A DNA stretch of 7,665 nucleotides from Frankiaceae bacterium (GCA_030840885.1 JAVEDQ010000426.1:1-7665), one strand, 5' to 3'; positions 1 through 7,099 are shown, counted from the stretch's first letter. Made by a program: numbers and translations. Notes: generated from the letters alone by a model not told the origin.

Positions 1-2
1 CG

Positions 3-566
3 GCCGGAGTGACCGGCGCCCAGGTGCGCAAGGACCTGAGCCAGCTCGGCAGCTACGGCACCCGCGGCGTCGGCTATCACGTCGTCTCCCTCGCCGACGA
101 GATCAGCCGCGAGCTCGGCCTGACGTCGCACCGCGCCGTGGTCCTTGTCGGCGTCGGCAACCTGGGTCGCGCTCTGGCCGGCTACGGCGGCTTCCGCACC
201 CGCGGATTCCGCATCGCCGGGCTGGTCGATGCGTCGCCGGAGTGCATCGGCAGCGCCGTCGACGGCGTCGAGGTGCGGCCGCTCGCCGACCTCGAGGACC
301 TCGTCCGCGCCGCCGGGAGCCCGATCGGCGTCATCGCCACCCCTGCTCCGGCGTCGCAGGCCGTCTGCGACCGACTCGTCGCGGCCGGTGTGCGCAGCAT
401 CCTCAACTTCGCGCCGACCGTTCTGGTGGCTCCGGACGACGTCGAGATCCGCAAGGTGGACCTCGCCGTCGAACTCCAGATCCTCTCCTTCCACGAAGCC
501 CGTCGCGCGACCGACGGACTCTCCGCCGGGTCACCCTCCCGCTTCAGCCAGGCGATGGTCCCGTGA
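3..566 (+). CDS. rex: Redox-sensing transcriptional repressor Rex (5' truncated by window edge)
   Basis: Rex is a cytoplasmic dimeric repressor that binds DNA when NAD+ dominates and is released by NADH, coupling respiratory and heme genes to redox state. The frame is open to the window edge, and the residues before the GTG at 9 (A-G) continue a family-like sequence, so the start lies upstream and most of the N-terminal winged helix is missing. Visible are the end of the DNA-binding domain ([17 protein letters not shown], from about position 27), a Rossmann nucleotide-binding glycine motif (VGVGNLG, near 148-168), and the C-terminal helix [16 protein letters not shown] that swaps between subunits in known Rex structures. 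Its TGA overlaps the hemA GTG as GTGA. In Streptomyces coelicolor Rex controls its own rex-hemACD operon and cydABCD; the same arrangement here suggests autoregulation. The Rex operator is expected before the window. Identity is near certain. Confidence 0.96.
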   Translation, partial: AGVTGAQVRKDLSQLGSYGTRGVGYHVVSLADEISRELGLTSHRAVVLVGVGNLGRALAGYGGFRTRGFRIAGLVDASPECIGSAVDGVEVRPLADLEDLVRAAGSPIGVIATPAPASQAVCDRLVAAGVRSILNFAPTVLVAPDDVEIRKVDLAVELQILSFHEARRATDGLSAGSPSRFSQAMVP

Positions 567-1978
567 GCCTGCTCGCGGTGGGGCTGAACCACCGGACCGC
601 GCCGACGGTCGTGCTCGAGCGCGCCACCGTCGGTCCCGACGATCTCGAGAAGCTGCTGCACGACCTGCTGCAGGGCGAGCACGTCGCCGAGGCGGTCGTG
701 CTCTCGACCTGCAACCGCGTCGAGGTCTTCGCCGAGACCACCACCTTCCACGGCGGACTCACCGAGATCAGCGACCAGCTCGCGCGCATCAGCGGGCTGC
801 CGCTGGAGGAGCTCACCTCCTGCCTCTACGTGCACCACGAGGCCCGGGCCGTCGCCCACCTGTTCGCGGTCGTCTGCGGGCTCGACTCGATGCTCGTCGG
901 CGAGGCGCAGATCCTCGGGCAGGTGCGGTCCGCCTACAAGCTCGCCACCAGCGAAGGCAGCACCGGTCGCTCGCTCTCGGTGCTGTTCCGCGAAGCGATG
1001 CGGGTCGGCAAGCGCGCCCACTCCGAGACCCGGATCGACGAGGCTGCCGCGTCTCTGGTCGGCGTCGCCGTCGAAGGGGCACGCACCGCGCTGGGTGACC
1101 TCGCCGGACGTTCGGTCCTCGTCGTCGGTGCCGGTTCCACCGGTGCCCTCGCCGGAACGGTCCTGCGCCGGGCCGAGGTGGGCTCCGTCGTCGTCGCGAA
1201 CCGCACCCGGGACCGCGGGGCGCGGCTCGCCCAGAACCTCGGCGGCCGGGCGGTGGGTCTCGGCGACGCCGAACTCGTCGAAGCACTGGCCGAGGCCGAC
1301 GTCGTCGTCACCGCCACCGGATCGACCGCCCCGGTGGTGCCCGCCGTCGTCGTGAAGCAGGCCCTCGAGCGGCGGGCCTCCACACATACGGGCGGCCCCG
1401 AGGGCGTCCCGCCGCTGGTCTTCCTCGACCTCGCGCTGCCCCGCGACGTCGACCCCGAGGTCGCCGCGCTGCCGGGCGTCACCCTGATCGACCTCGAGGG
1501 GCTGCGCTCCGTGCTCAAGGCCGGCGCCGTCGGGGCCGACGTCGAACTCGTCCGGGAGCTGGTCGCCGACGAGGTCAGCGCCTTCTGCAGCCGCCAGCGC
1601 GCCCTGCGCGTGACCCCTACGGTGACCGCGCTGCGGGCGCAGGCCGCCGAGGTGGTGCGCGGCGAGCTGGAGCGGCTGACCGGACGGGTCCCCGACCTCG
1701 ACGACCGCGAACGGGCAGAGGTCGAGTCCACCGTCCGACGCGTCGTCGACAAGCTGCTGCACGCCCCGACCGTCCGGGTGAAGGAGCTCGCCGCGTCGCC
1801 GGACGGCGACCGGTACGCCGAGGCCCTCCACATGCTGTTCGACCTCGACCGCAACACGCCCAGCGTGCTGTCCGTGCCGACTGCGGACGACCCCGCGGCC
1901 GACCCCGTCCCCGGCGCCGCCGCCGCGGCATTGGCGGCAGGACGCGCGCCCGGCGGCCCGGGCTCGGAAGCTCGGTGA
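563..1978 (+). CDS. hemA: Glutamyl-tRNA reductase HemA
   Basis: It catalyses the NADPH-dependent reduction of glutamyl-tRNA(Glu) to glutamate-1-semialdehyde, the first committed and usually rate-limiting step of C5 tetrapyrrole synthesis in the cytoplasm. The 471-residue product begins with the family pattern [12 protein letters not shown]. It has the catalytic cysteine C50 in STCNRVE (48-54), the [16 protein letters not shown] block (106-121), an NADPH-binding GAGSTG (189-194), the [11 protein letters not shown] strand (288-298), and a C-terminal helical dimerisation domain (about 342-428). Residues 430-471 are an Ala/Pro/Gly-rich tail with no recognised function. The GTG start at 563 overlaps the rex stop and puts the conserved N-terminus at residue 2. 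No strong Shine-Dalgarno is visible, so coupling to rex translation is likely. The stop overlaps the hemC GTG as GTGA. In some bacteria HemA is destabilised by heme; nothing here tests that. Confidence 0.97.
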   Translation: MSLLAVGLNHRTAPTVVLERATVGPDDLEKLLHDLLQGEHVAEAVVLSTCNRVEVFAETTTFHGGLTEISDQLARISGLPLEELTSCLYVHHEARAVAHLFAVVCGLDSMLVGEAQILGQVRSAYKLATSEGSTGRSLSVLFREAMRVGKRAHSETRIDEAAASLVGVAVEGARTALGDLAGRSVLVVGAGSTGALAGTVLRRAEVGSVVVANRTRDRGARLAQNLGGRAVGLGDAELVEALAEADVVVTATGSTAPVVPAVVVKQALERRASTHTGGPEGVPPLVFLDLALPRDVDPEVAALPGVTLIDLEGLRSVLKAGAVGADVELVRELVADEVSAFCSRQRALRVTPTVTALRAQAAEVVRGELERLTGRVPDLDDRERAEVESTVRRVVDKLLHAPTVRVKELAASPDGDRYAEALHMLFDLDRNTPSVLSVPTADDPAADPVPGAAAAALAAGRAPGGPGSEAR

Positions 1979-2955
1979 CGGCCACGGGGATGCAGACGGC
2001 CACGGGAATGCAGACGGCCACGGGAATGCAGACGCCCCTGCGGCTCGGGACCCGCCGGTCCCGCCTCGCGATGGCCCAGTCGCAACAGGTCGCCGACGCG
2101 CTGACGGCGCGGCTCGACCGTCCCGTGGAGCTCGTCGAGGTGGTCACCTACGGTGACCGCTCCACCGAGGCGTTGACCCAGATCGGCGGCACCGGCGTCT
2201 TCGTCACCGCGCTGCGCGAGGCGCTGCTGGACAAGCAGGTGGACCTCGCGGTGCACAGCCTCAAGGACCTGCCGACAGCTCCCGCCGCCGACCTGCTCAT
2301 AGCTGCCGTCCCCGAGCGGCAGGACCCTCGGGACGTCCTGGTCAGCCCGTCCGGCCTCACCCTGGGGGAGCTGCCGACGGGCAGCCGGATCGGCACCGGC
2401 TCCCCGCGGCGCGCGGCGCAGCTGCGCGCGCTGGGGCTCGGACTCGAGATGGTCCCGATCCGCGGCAACGTCGACACCCGCATCCGCAAGGCGGTCGACG
2501 GCGAGGTGGACGCGGTCGTGCTCGCCCGTGCCGGGCTCGCCCGGCTCGGTCGGCTCGCCGATGTCACCGAGGTGCTCGACCCGCTCCAGCTGCTGCCCGC
2601 CTGCGGGCAGGGCGCGCTCGCGATCGAGTGCCGGGCCGTCGACGAGCAGCTGGCCGATGAGCTGCACGACGCGCTCGACGACGCGATGACCCGCGCGGCG
2701 GTGACGGCCGAGCGCAGCCTGCTCGCCGCCCTGGAGGCCGGGTGCACGGCCCCGGTCGGGGGCCTCGCCGACGTGGCCGAGGACGAGGACGGCCGCTTCG
2801 AGCTCTACCTGCGGGGCGTGGTCGCCTCGATCGACGGCGGCCGGGCCATCCGGCTGTCGGCCACCGGTTCGTCCGAGGCGCCCGAGGCGCTCGGGCGACG
2901 ACTCGCCGCCGACCTGCTCGAGGCAGGCGCGGCCGACCTGTTGGGAGCAACATGA
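1975..2955 (+). CDS. hemC: Hydroxymethylbilane synthase (porphobilinogen deaminase) HemC
   Basis: It polymerises four porphobilinogen molecules into the linear tetrapyrrole hydroxymethylbilane, using a covalently bound dipyrromethane cofactor. In the 326-residue reading from GTG 1975, the family core starts at [11 protein letters not shown] (22-32). Next come HSLKDLP (94-100, with D98 matching the catalytic Asp of E. coli HemC), GTGSPRR (140-146) and RGNVDTRI (163-170). The cofactor cysteine is C257 in [11 protein letters not shown]. The first 19 residues are an 18-bp tandem repeat that brings three further in-frame ATG codons (1990, 2008, 2026). ATG 2026 would give a more typical 309-residue enzyme, so the true start is uncertain. 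GTG 1975 has GGAAG (1966-1970) four bases upstream and overlaps the hemA stop. The 3' end overlaps hemD as ATGA. The function is secure; the N-terminus is not. Confidence 0.96.
   Translation: MTATGMQTATGMQTATGMQTPLRLGTRRSRLAMAQSQQVADALTARLDRPVELVEVVTYGDRSTEALTQIGGTGVFVTALREALLDKQVDLAVHSLKDLPTAPAADLLIAAVPERQDPRDVLVSPSGLTLGELPTGSRIGTGSPRRAAQLRALGLGLEMVPIRGNVDTRIRKAVDGEVDAVVLARAGLARLGRLADVTEVLDPLQLLPACGQGALAIECRAVDEQLADELHDALDDAMTRAAVTAERSLLAALEAGCTAPVGGLADVAEDEDGRFELYLRGVVASIDGGRAIRLSATGSSEAPEALGRRLAADLLEAGAADLLGAT
1978..2031 (+). repeat. Three-copy 18-bp in-frame tandem repeat at the 5' end of hemC
   Basis: Three head-to-tail copies of ACGGCCACGGGRATGCAG occupy 1978-1995, 1996-2013 and 2014-2031. 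The first has G and the others A at the single variable base. The unit length is a multiple of three and encodes Thr-Ala-Thr-Gly-Met-Gln, so copy number can change without a frameshift. Each copy carries an in-frame ATG directly preceded by GGG or GGA. The near-identity of copies points to recent duplication by slippage or unequal recombination (inference). Confidence 0.95.
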
Positions 2956-4610
2956 CGAGTCGCAGCGCGGGCACCCCAGGCCGAGCAAAGGGTGCGGGGC
3001 AACCGGCCCAGCCCGTCGCCGTCGTCGGTAGCGGGCCAGGTAACCCCGACCTGCTGACCGTCCGCGCCGCCGAACTGCTCGCCGCCGCCGACGTCGTCCT
3101 CGTCGCCGAGGGCGTTCCGGCACCCGCGCTGTCCGTAGCCGGGAGAGCCGTCGCCGGCGGAGCGGTCCTGGTCGGCCCCGGCGAGGTCGCCGACCCCGTC
3201 AAGGAGGCCGTGACCCGGTCGCGGGCCGGCGAGCGGGTCGTGCGTGTGCTGCCGGGCGATCCTTTCGAACACCCCGACCTCGGGCGCGAGGTCGCTGCGC
3301 TGCAGCGCGCCAAGGTCACCGTCGAGGTCGTTCCGGCACTCGGGGCCCCCGCCACCGCCGCCTACGCCGGGGTCGCCGTGGGCCTGCCGCACACCGTCGT
3401 CGCCCTCGACCCGACCACGCCGACGGCACCCGACTGGGCCGCGCTGGCCGCCGCGCCCGGCAACCTCGTCCTGCTGCTGCCGGTTGCCGCCGAGTTGGGC
3501 AAGGCGGCCGCCTCCCTGCTCGAGCACGGCCGTCGGGCCGACACCCCGGTCTCGCTGACCGTCGACGGCACCACCTCGCGGCAGCGCACCGTGGTCAGCA
3601 CCCTCGACGCCGTCGAGCGCGACGCCGCCGCGCTGCTCGGCGCCCGTGACGAGACGCCCGTCCTGCCCGGCGGTCCCGCGCCCGACGTCGTGCCCGCCGT
3701 CGCCGTCGTCGGGCCCGCCGTGCGGTCCCGCGACAAGCTCGCCTGGTGGGAGTCGCGGGCGCTGTTCGGCTGGACGGTCCTGGTGCCCCGTACGCGCGAG
3801 CAGGCCGGCTCGCTCGCGGCGATGCTGGCCGCGCAGGGTGCGGTGCCGCTGGAGGTCCCGACGATCGCCGTCGAGCCACCTCGCACGCCCGCCTCGATGG
3901 ACCGCGCGATCAACGGGTTGGTCTCCGGCCGGTACCAGTGGATCGCGTTCACCTCGACCAACGCGGTTCGCGCGGTGCGCGAGAAGCTGGAGGAGTACGG
4001 CCTCGACGCTCGGGCCTTCGCCGGGGTGAAGGTCGCTGCCGTCGGCGAGGTGACCGCTGCGGCGGTGCGGGCCTGGGGCATGGAGCCCGACCTCGTACCG
4101 AGTGGTCAGCAGTCGAGCGAAGGTCTGCTCGCGGACTGGCCGCCCTACGACAGCGTGCTGGACCCGATCAACCGGGTCTTCCTGCCGCGGGCCGACATCG
4201 CCACCGAGACGCTGGTCGCCGGGCTGAAGGAGCGGGGCTGGGAGGTCGACGACGTGACGGCCTACCGGACCGTCCGCGCCTCGCCGCCGCCGGCCCCGGT
4301 GCGGGAGGCGTTGAAGGGCGGCCGCGTCGATGCCGTGCTGTTCACGTCATCCTCCACGGTGCGCAACCTGGTCGGTATCGCGGGCAAGCCGCACGAGGCG
4401 ACCGTCATCGCCGTCATCGGCCCGCAGACCGCCGCGACGGCCGTCGAGCTGGGGCTGCGCGTCGACGTCGAGTCGACCGAACCGAACGTGCCCGCCCTCG
4501 TCGAGGCGCTCGCCGGGTTCGCCCTCGCCCGCCGCACCGAGCAGCAGGCCGTGCCGAGTGCCGCGCGCCCCCGCAGCGCCCGGAGCCGCTCCAGCACATC
4601 CCGGAGTTGA
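2952..4610 (+). CDS. hemD: Uroporphyrinogen III synthase with N-terminal SUMT-like domain (HemD fusion)
   Basis: The C-terminal half (about 266-526) is uroporphyrinogen III synthase, which cyclises hydroxymethylbilane with inversion of ring D. Typical stretches are LVPRTREQA (277-285), [10 protein letters not shown] (304-313), [12 protein letters not shown] (331-342), [12 protein letters not shown] (410-421), DDVTAYRTV (433-441) and [12 protein letters not shown] (463-474). Residues 22-232 resemble uroporphyrinogen III methyltransferase (CobA/CysG family): [18 protein letters not shown] (26-43), then PGDPF (101-105) and [15 protein letters not shown] (126-140). However, the GRGGEE-type loop and the LTHR-type segment of active enzymes are absent, so methylation is doubtful. 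Such two-domain proteins are usual in actinomycetes and are often annotated as bifunctional. ATG 2952 overlaps the hemC stop (ATGA) and has GGGAG at 2943-2947. The Arg/Ser-rich tail (527-552) ends at a TGA inside a repeat element. Length is 552 residues. Confidence 0.94.
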   Translation: MTSRSAGTPGRAKGAGQPAQPVAVVGSGPGNPDLLTVRAAELLAAADVVLVAEGVPAPALSVAGRAVAGGAVLVGPGEVADPVKEAVTRSRAGERVVRVLPGDPFEHPDLGREVAALQRAKVTVEVVPALGAPATAAYAGVAVGLPHTVVALDPTTPTAPDWAALAAAPGNLVLLLPVAAELGKAAASLLEHGRRADTPVSLTVDGTTSRQRTVVSTLDAVERDAAALLGARDETPVLPGGPAPDVVPAVAVVGPAVRSRDKLAWWESRALFGWTVLVPRTREQAGSLAAMLAAQGAVPLEVPTIAVEPPRTPASMDRAINGLVSGRYQWIAFTSTNAVRAVREKLEEYGLDARAFAGVKVAAVGEVTAAAVRAWGMEPDLVPSGQQSSEGLLADWPPYDSVLDPINRVFLPRADIATETLVAGLKERGWEVDDVTAYRTVRASPPPAPVREALKGGRVDAVLFTSSSTVRNLVGIAGKPHEATVIAVIGPQTAATAVELGLRVDVESTEPNVPALVEALAGFALARRTEQQAVPSAARPRSARSRSSTSRS

Positions 4611-4631
4611 TCAGTTCGGAGTTGATCAGTT
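4602..4631 (+). repeat. Tandem 15-bp direct repeat spanning the hemD stop codon
   Basis: Two perfect copies of CGGAGTTGATCAGTT lie at 4602-4616 and 4617-4631, followed by a partial third start (CGGA, 4632-4635). Each contains the palindrome TGATCA. The hemD TGA (4608-4610) is formed by the first copy. The core GAGTTGATC recurs inverted at 4679-4687, so the repeats belong to a larger palindromic element. Confidence 0.93.
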
Positions 4632-4687
4632 CGGATCTTGGGCCCGTTCGTGCAGCTCAGCCGCCCAAGATCCGAGAAGATCAACTC
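4619..4687 (+). promoter_or_regulatory. Long hairpin-forming inverted repeat between hemD and hemB
   Basis: Arms TCGGATCTTGGGC (4631-4643) and GCCCAAGATCCGA (4663-4675) are perfectly complementary over 13 bp around a 19-base loop. After a 3-base mismatched internal loop, a further 9 bp pair (GAGTTGATC 4619-4627 with GATCAACTC 4679-4687). The right arm ends 9 bases before the hemB Shine-Dalgarno. No T-run follows, so it is not a classical intrinsic terminator. It could attenuate, protect or process the hemD-hemB transcript, or simply be a dispersed palindromic repeat. The structure is directly visible; the role is not. Confidence 0.8.
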
Positions 4688-4696
4688 GGCTATATC

Positions 4697-4702
4697 GAAA
4701 GG
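4697..4702 (+). promoter_or_regulatory. Ribosome binding site of hemB
   Basis: GAAAGG lies six bases before ATG 4709. This fixes the hemB start although the frame stays open far upstream into hemD, and shows that hemB initiates independently rather than by stop/start overlap. Confidence 0.75.
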
Positions 4703-4708
4703 TGCCTC

Positions 4709-5701
4709 ATGACCTACCCGGCCGCCCGTCCGCGCCGCCTCCGGCGCACCGCTGCGCTGCGGCGCCTGTCCGCCGGTGTCCGGCTCTCGCCGGCCGACCT
4801 GATCCTGCCGATGTTCGTCCGCGAGGACATCTCGGTCGCCGGCGGCGAGCCGCAGCCGATCGTCTCGATGCCGGGCGTCGTCCAGCACACCCGCGAGTCG
4901 TTGCGCAAGGCCGCCGTCGAGGCCGTTTCGGCCGGCGTCGGCGGGCTCATCCTGTTCGGGCTACCGGCGGTCAAGGACGGCCGCGGGTCCAGCGCCGACG
5001 ACCCGGAGGGCATCGTGCAGCTCGCCCTGGCCGACCTCGTCCGCGAGGTCGGCGGCGACATCGTGCTGCTGGCCGACCTCTGCCTCGACGAGTACACCGA
5101 CCACGGCCACTGCGGCCTGCTCACCGCCGACGGGGCCGTCGACAACGACAGCACGCTCGAGCGCTACGCCTCCATCGCCGTCGCGCAGGCCACGGCGGGC
5201 GTCGACGTCGTCGCGCCGAGCGGGATGATGGATGGCCAGGTCGCCGCCATCCGCGCCGGTCTGGACCTTGCCGGCTTCGCCGAGACGCCGATCCTCGCGT
5301 ACTCAGCGAAGTTCGCCTCCGCCTTCTACGGCCCGTTCCGGGACGCGGCGGACTGCGCGCCGCAGTTCGGCGACCGCAACGCCTACCAGCAGGACCCCGC
5401 CCGCCGCGTCGACGAGGCCCTGCGCGAGGTGGCGCTGGACATCGCCGAGGGCGCCGACGCCGTGATGGTGAAGCCCGCCGGGAGCTACCTCGACGTGGTG
5501 CGGGCCGTCGCCGACGTCGCCGACGTCCCGGTCTCGGCCTATCAGGTCAGTGGCGAGTACGCGATGATCGAGGCCGCCGCGGCCAACGGCTGGATCGACC
5601 GGGACCGCGCCATCCTCGAGTCGCTGATCTCGATCCGCCGGGCCGGGGCCGACCAGGTGCTGACCTACTGGGCCACCGAGGTCGCACAGCGGCTGCGTTG
5701 A
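4709..5701 (+). CDS. hemB: Porphobilinogen synthase (delta-aminolevulinic acid dehydratase) HemB
   Basis: It condenses two 5-aminolevulinate molecules to porphobilinogen, the substrate of HemC, as a cytoplasmic (usually octameric) enzyme. The 330-residue length is normal. The start MTYPAARPRRLRR and the strand LILPMFVRED (31-40) are typical. The Schiff-base lysines are K201 in AYSAKFASAFYGPFRDA and K255 in AVMVKPAGSYLDV. The metal loop reads DLCLDEYTDHGHCG (123-136): two of the three cysteines that bind catalytic zinc in E. coli and human enzymes are present (C125, C135), but the middle one is Asp (D127). This mixed Cys/Asp site is neither the classical three-Cys zinc type nor the all-Asp magnesium type. 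ATG 4709 is supported by GAAAGG upstream and by homology at residue 1. The gene is separated from hemD by a repeat-rich 98-base gap and is convergent with the anti-sigma gene, 24 bases away. Confidence 0.97.
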   Translation: MTYPAARPRRLRRTAALRRLSAGVRLSPADLILPMFVREDISVAGGEPQPIVSMPGVVQHTRESLRKAAVEAVSAGVGGLILFGLPAVKDGRGSSADDPEGIVQLALADLVREVGGDIVLLADLCLDEYTDHGHCGLLTADGAVDNDSTLERYASIAVAQATAGVDVVAPSGMMDGQVAAIRAGLDLAGFAETPILAYSAKFASAFYGPFRDAADCAPQFGDRNAYQQDPARRVDEALREVALDIAEGADAVMVKPAGSYLDVVRAVADVADVPVSAYQVSGEYAMIEAAAANGWIDRDRAILESLISIRRAGADQVLTYWATEVAQRLR

Positions 5702-5704
5702 CCG

Positions 5705-5731
5705 GCCTGACGCCGCAGCACCGGGTCAGGC
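5705..5731. terminator. Possible weak bidirectional hairpin between convergent hemB and anti-sigma gene
   Basis: GCCTGAC (5705-5711) and GTCAGGC (5725-5731) form a 7-bp stem around a 13-base loop, overlapping the anti-sigma stop codon. There is no T-tract on either strand. Position between convergent genes suggests shared termination, but the stem is short and such pairings are common in GC-rich DNA. Confidence 0.3.
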
Positions 5732-6478
5732 GATCGGGCCGCGCAGCACGCTGAGCTTCGAGTGCTCCGGGTTGCCGTCGTTGGGTTCGAGCGAGATCTC
5801 GACGGCGCTGTAGCCCTGCTCGCTGGACTTGGGCAGCGTGTAGTTGCCCTTGCCGTCCGAGGGCAACACCCCGACGGCGAGCATGCGGCCGGTCGGCGGG
5901 TCGTAGAGCCACACCTCGTAGAACTCGCCGTCGTGCGTCGTCGGCAGGCCGGCCACGTCCAGCTTCATCCCGCCGTCGGCGAGCAGGCGGGCCTTGCCCT
6001 CGGCGTTGCCCGCAGCGACTCCGTTGGGCAGCGGGTGCAGTGCCACCGGAGTGCCCTGCTGGTCATTGCTGGCGCGGCCCACGGCGATACCACCGACACC
6101 GACGCCGACCACGAGGACGACGAGGGCTGCCGCGGCGGCCAACAACCGGGAGGCGTGCGGCCGCGCTCCCGATTTCCCCGACCGGGGGCGCACGGGGTTC
6201 CAGGTGTGGCGGGGAAGCTGGAGCGGGGGTAACGCAGGAGGCGCTTCGACCGGCTCGCCCGGGACCATCTCCGGCACCACTTCCAACCGCACCGCGTCCT
6301 GCAGCCAGGCCGATGCCCGGGCGACCACGGCCAGCTCACGCCGGCAGGCGTCGCAACCGTCGAGGTGGTCCGCTACCTCGCGCTCGCGGGCAGGAGAGAG
6401 CTCACCCGTCAGCAGCGACGGCAGGTCGTCGAGGACCGCGTCGTGGGCGTCCCCGAAGGAGCCGCTGGGGGTGGTCAT
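5726..6478 (-). CDS. Membrane anti-sigma factor with zinc finger and RskA C-terminal domain
   Basis: This is a single-pass membrane protein that probably holds the neighbouring ECF sigma factor inactive until a signal triggers its breakdown. The 250 residues contain a cytoplasmic zinc-binding anti-sigma (ZAS) domain with H38-x3-C42-x2-C45. H12 sits where the first zinc ligand (C11) lies in RsrA, with identical 26-residue spacing. A Pro-rich linker (about 72-100) and a basic stretch precede one hydrophobic helix (about 111-134), predicting an N-inside, C-outside topology. The external part (about 145-249) matches the RskA C-terminal domain, with GEFYEVWLYDPPTGRMLAVGVL (split: GEFYEVWLYD 184-193, PTGRMLAVGVL 195-205) and VEISLEPNDG (226-235). 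ATG 6478 overlaps the sigma stop (ATGA), and GGAGG lies seven bases upstream (6486-6490). Proteolytic release as for mycobacterial RskA is inferred. The symbol rskA would overstate orthology. Confidence 0.9.
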   Translation of the reverse strand: MTTPSGSFGDAHDAVLDDLPSLLTGELSPAREREVADHLDGCDACRRELAVVARASAWLQDAVRLEVVPEMVPGEPVEAPPALPPLQLPRHTWNPVRPRSGKSGARPHASRLLAAAAALVVLVVGVGVGGIAVGRASNDQQGTPVALHPLPNGVAAGNAEGKARLLADGGMKLDVAGLPTTHDGEFYEVWLYDPPTGRMLAVGVLPSDGKGNYTLPKSSEQGYSAVEISLEPNDGNPEHSKLSVLRGPIA

Positions 6479-7020
6479 GTCATTGCCTCCGGTCCGAGAA
6501 TGGTGCCGAGCTTGCGAAGACCGCGGAAGACGCGTGCCTTGACGGTGCCCAGGGGGACACCGAGGCGCTCGGCCGCCTCGGATTGCGTGTGTTCGCCGAA
6601 GTAGACGAGGGCGAGAGCCTGCTTCTGCTCGTCCGGCAGTTGGCCGAGGGCGCTGCGGACGAGCGCCGCCCGCTCGTAGCGCTCGGCGAGCACGCGGCCG
6701 TCATCGCCCGCCACCCCGCGCATCTCGTCCAACGGCACGACGTCATGATGCCGCCGACGCAGATGGTCAATCGCGCGTTTGCGAGCGATGCCGAGAACCC
6801 AGCCCTCGAGACTGCGGCTCGGGTCGTAGCGTTCGCGGCTCCGCCAGACCTCGACGAAGGTGCGCTGCAGGACGTCTTCGGCATCGGGAGCCGGGACGAG
6901 GCGACGCAGGTAGTTCAGGACCAGCGGGCCGAGCGTGGTGTAGGCGTCCCGGATGGCGTCCGGGTCCGTGGACAGGCGTGACCCGATGGCCACCGTCGCC
7001 TGCGTCTGAACACTGTCCAC
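6475..7020 (-). CDS. ECF-family (sigma-70 group 4) RNA polymerase sigma factor
   Basis: This alternative sigma factor would direct RNA polymerase to a small regulon when freed from its anti-sigma partner. The 181-residue protein has region 2 at about 23-90, including DAEDVLQRTFVEVWR (46-60) and LEGWVLGIARKRAIDHLRRR (71-90). Region 4 is at about 124-174, with LPDEQKQALALVYF (128-141) and the helix-turn-helix SEAAERLGVPLGTVKARVFRGLRKL (split: SEAAERLGVP 147-156, LGTVKARVFRGL 157-168). GTG 7020 is supported by an excellent AAGGAGA (7025-7031) four bases upstream. Its stop overlaps the anti-sigma start by ATGA, so the pair is translationally coupled. The RskA-type partner suggests the SigK-like (ECF19) group, but I cannot confirm the group. 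It contains no cysteine, so the cysteine-based redox switch reported for M. tuberculosis SigK cannot operate in it. The target genes are unknown. Confidence 0.92.
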   Translation of the reverse strand: MDSVQTQATVAIGSRLSTDPDAIRDAYTTLGPLVLNYLRRLVPAPDAEDVLQRTFVEVWRSRERYDPSRSLEGWVLGIARKRAIDHLRRRHHDVVPLDEMRGVAGDDGRVLAERYERAALVRSALGQLPDEQKQALALVYFGEHTQSEAAERLGVPLGTVKARVFRGLRKLGTILGPEAMT

Positions 7021-7024
7021 GATC

Positions 7025-7031
7025 TCTCCTT
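7025..7031 (-). promoter_or_regulatory. Ribosome binding site of the ECF sigma gene
   Basis: On the minus strand AAGGAGA precedes the GTG start at 7020 by four bases (GGAG by five). It is the strongest Shine-Dalgarno in the window and decides the sigma-factor start. Confidence 0.85.
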
Positions 7032-7099
7032 CGTCTGCCGACCCCCGAATGGTTGCGTCTGCCGCCTCCGGGTGTCCTCTGTCGCAGGGTCGATGTCCC

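Noticed and set aside
242..562. Upstream extension of the hemA frame
   Set aside because: It overlaps rex completely in another frame; homology to HemA begins right after GTG 563.
182..1831. 549-codon open frame on the minus strand opposite rex and hemA
   Set aside because: It is a GC-rich antisense shadow; the plus-strand frames carry the conserved Rex and HemA motifs and the translation resembles no family.
1978..2031. Repeat array as a CRISPR
   Set aside because: The units are contiguous with no spacers and lie in the hemC reading frame.
2742..2951. Upstream extension of the hemD frame
   Set aside because: It lies inside hemC and is Arg-rich; ATG 2952 has GGGAG and an ATGA overlap.
934..3123. 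729-codon open frame on the minus strand opposite hemA, hemC and hemD
   Set aside because: The translation is Arg/Gly/Pro-rich low complexity, as expected from lack of stops in antisense of high-GC genes.
4619..4687. Hairpin as a classical intrinsic terminator
   Set aside because: No T-run follows the stem, and it lies just before a well-formed hemB ribosome binding site.
4691..4696. TATATC as a -10 box for a hemB promoter
   Set aside because: No -35 element at proper spacing is convincing, and the site overlaps the leader only about 13 bases before the start codon.
3746..4708. Upstream extension of the hemB frame through hemD
   Set aside because: It is an out-of-frame shadow of HemD; ATG 4709 has its own ribosome binding site and the normal HemB N-terminus.
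6040..6981. 313-codon plus-strand frame opposite the sigma/anti-sigma genes
   Set aside because: The minus strand encodes clear sigma region 2/4 and ZAS/RskA domains; this is their complement.
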